From the NCBI GenBank assembly GCA_001838165.1, contig KV835892.1, positions 62,001-126,000 of the forward strand: a DNA stretch of 64,000 nt. The letters are read 5' to 3'. The notes beneath the pieces were generated by a model. That model had not been told where the DNA came from. It did no database searches and worked only from the letters and a program-made list of their open reading frames with translations. Positions 63,931 through 64,000 of this stretch are shown piece after piece. This DNA is from Actinomyces sp. HMSC035G02. GTDB taxonomy: Bacteria; Actinomycetota; Actinomycetes; Actinomycetales; Actinomycetaceae. Made by a program: the position numbers and the translations under genes. Position 1 is the stretch's first letter, and the number at the start of each line of letters is the position of its first letter.

Positions 63931-64000
63931 TCATCACCCTGAAGAACACCACGTCGGCCGAGGTCGCCTCCCGCATTGTGGAGCTGCGCGACGAGCGCGG
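63927..64000 (+). CDS. opcA: OpcA, glucose-6-phosphate dehydrogenase assembly protein (N-terminus only)
   Basis: The GTG at 63927 overlaps the zwf stop as GTGA. The visible 24 residues (MIITLKNTTSAEVASRIVEL then RDERG) match the start of OpcA, which activates G6PDH in Actinobacteria. The gene runs off the window. Confidence 0.82.
   Translation, partial: MIITLKNTTSAEVASRIVELRDER

Overview
The window looks like a chromosomal segment of a high-GC actinobacterium, most likely Actinomycetaceae (Actinomyces/Schaalia type). Lineage markers are MihF, RbpA, GarA with FtsR, PafB/PafC, HelY, a Ppm1 next to Lnt, two DUF881 proteins flanking a small basic protein, transketolase/G6PDH/OpcA, and many genes with a TANNNT hexamer 6-7 nt before the start codon, as in leaderless transcripts. 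The genus is inferred from gene content only.

Layout. 1-8.4 kb: pyrimidine operon pyrR-pyrB-pyrC-carA-carB-pyrF with a PyrR-binding RNA element at the pyrR ribosome site. 8.4-17.9 kb: housekeeping run mihF, gmk, rpoZ, coaBC, metK, VKOR, priA, fmt, rsmB, rpe. 17.9-20 kb: FMN riboswitch followed by an ABC permease and a binding lipoprotein (RibXY-like riboflavin uptake). 20-27.6 kb: pafB-pafC-helY-lnt-ppm1, then rbpA on the other strand. 27.6-30 kb: PAP2-family membrane enzyme and an Hsp70-like protein. 30-36.6 kb (minus): pepN-DUF881-sbp-DUF881-garA-ftsR-merR, collinear with the mycobacterial Rv1823-Rv1830 neighbourhood. 36.6-42 kb: murE, der, tag, a PH-domain protein and a YetF-like protein.

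42,531-53,217 is a ~10.7 kb integrated mobilizable element bounded by a 38-bp direct repeat of the 3' part of tRNA-Pro(GGG). It carries a tyrosine integrase, an excisionase-like protein behind a highly structured leader RNA, iteron-like repeats and a plasmid Rep protein, a mobilization module (coiled-coil protein, MobC, relaxase MobA, and a MobB-like membrane protein that overlaps mobA out of frame), a nisin/gallidermin-like class I lantibiotic precursor with a three-gene ABC transporter of LanFEG immunity type, an insertion-sequence remnant, and the antirestriction protein ArdA. No LanB, LanC, LanT, LanP or LanRK is present. The lantibiotic gene shows an Ala where ring B needs Thr/Ser, and tandem TAG stops lie one base out of frame just after the core. 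Insertion separated tRNA-Pro from its original terminator; the element supplies a replacement.

53.4-64 kb: a secreted/membrane protein of unknown function, then (minus) xerD, parA-scpA-scpB-rluB-tyrA-cmk for chromosome segregation, tyrosine synthesis and CMP kinase, and (plus) tkt, zwf and the start of opcA.

The most notable signals are the orphan lantibiotic/immunity cassette on the element, the multi-hairpin leader with alternative pairings in front of the excisionase/replication genes, and the FMN riboswitch with a short reading frame between it and the transporter.
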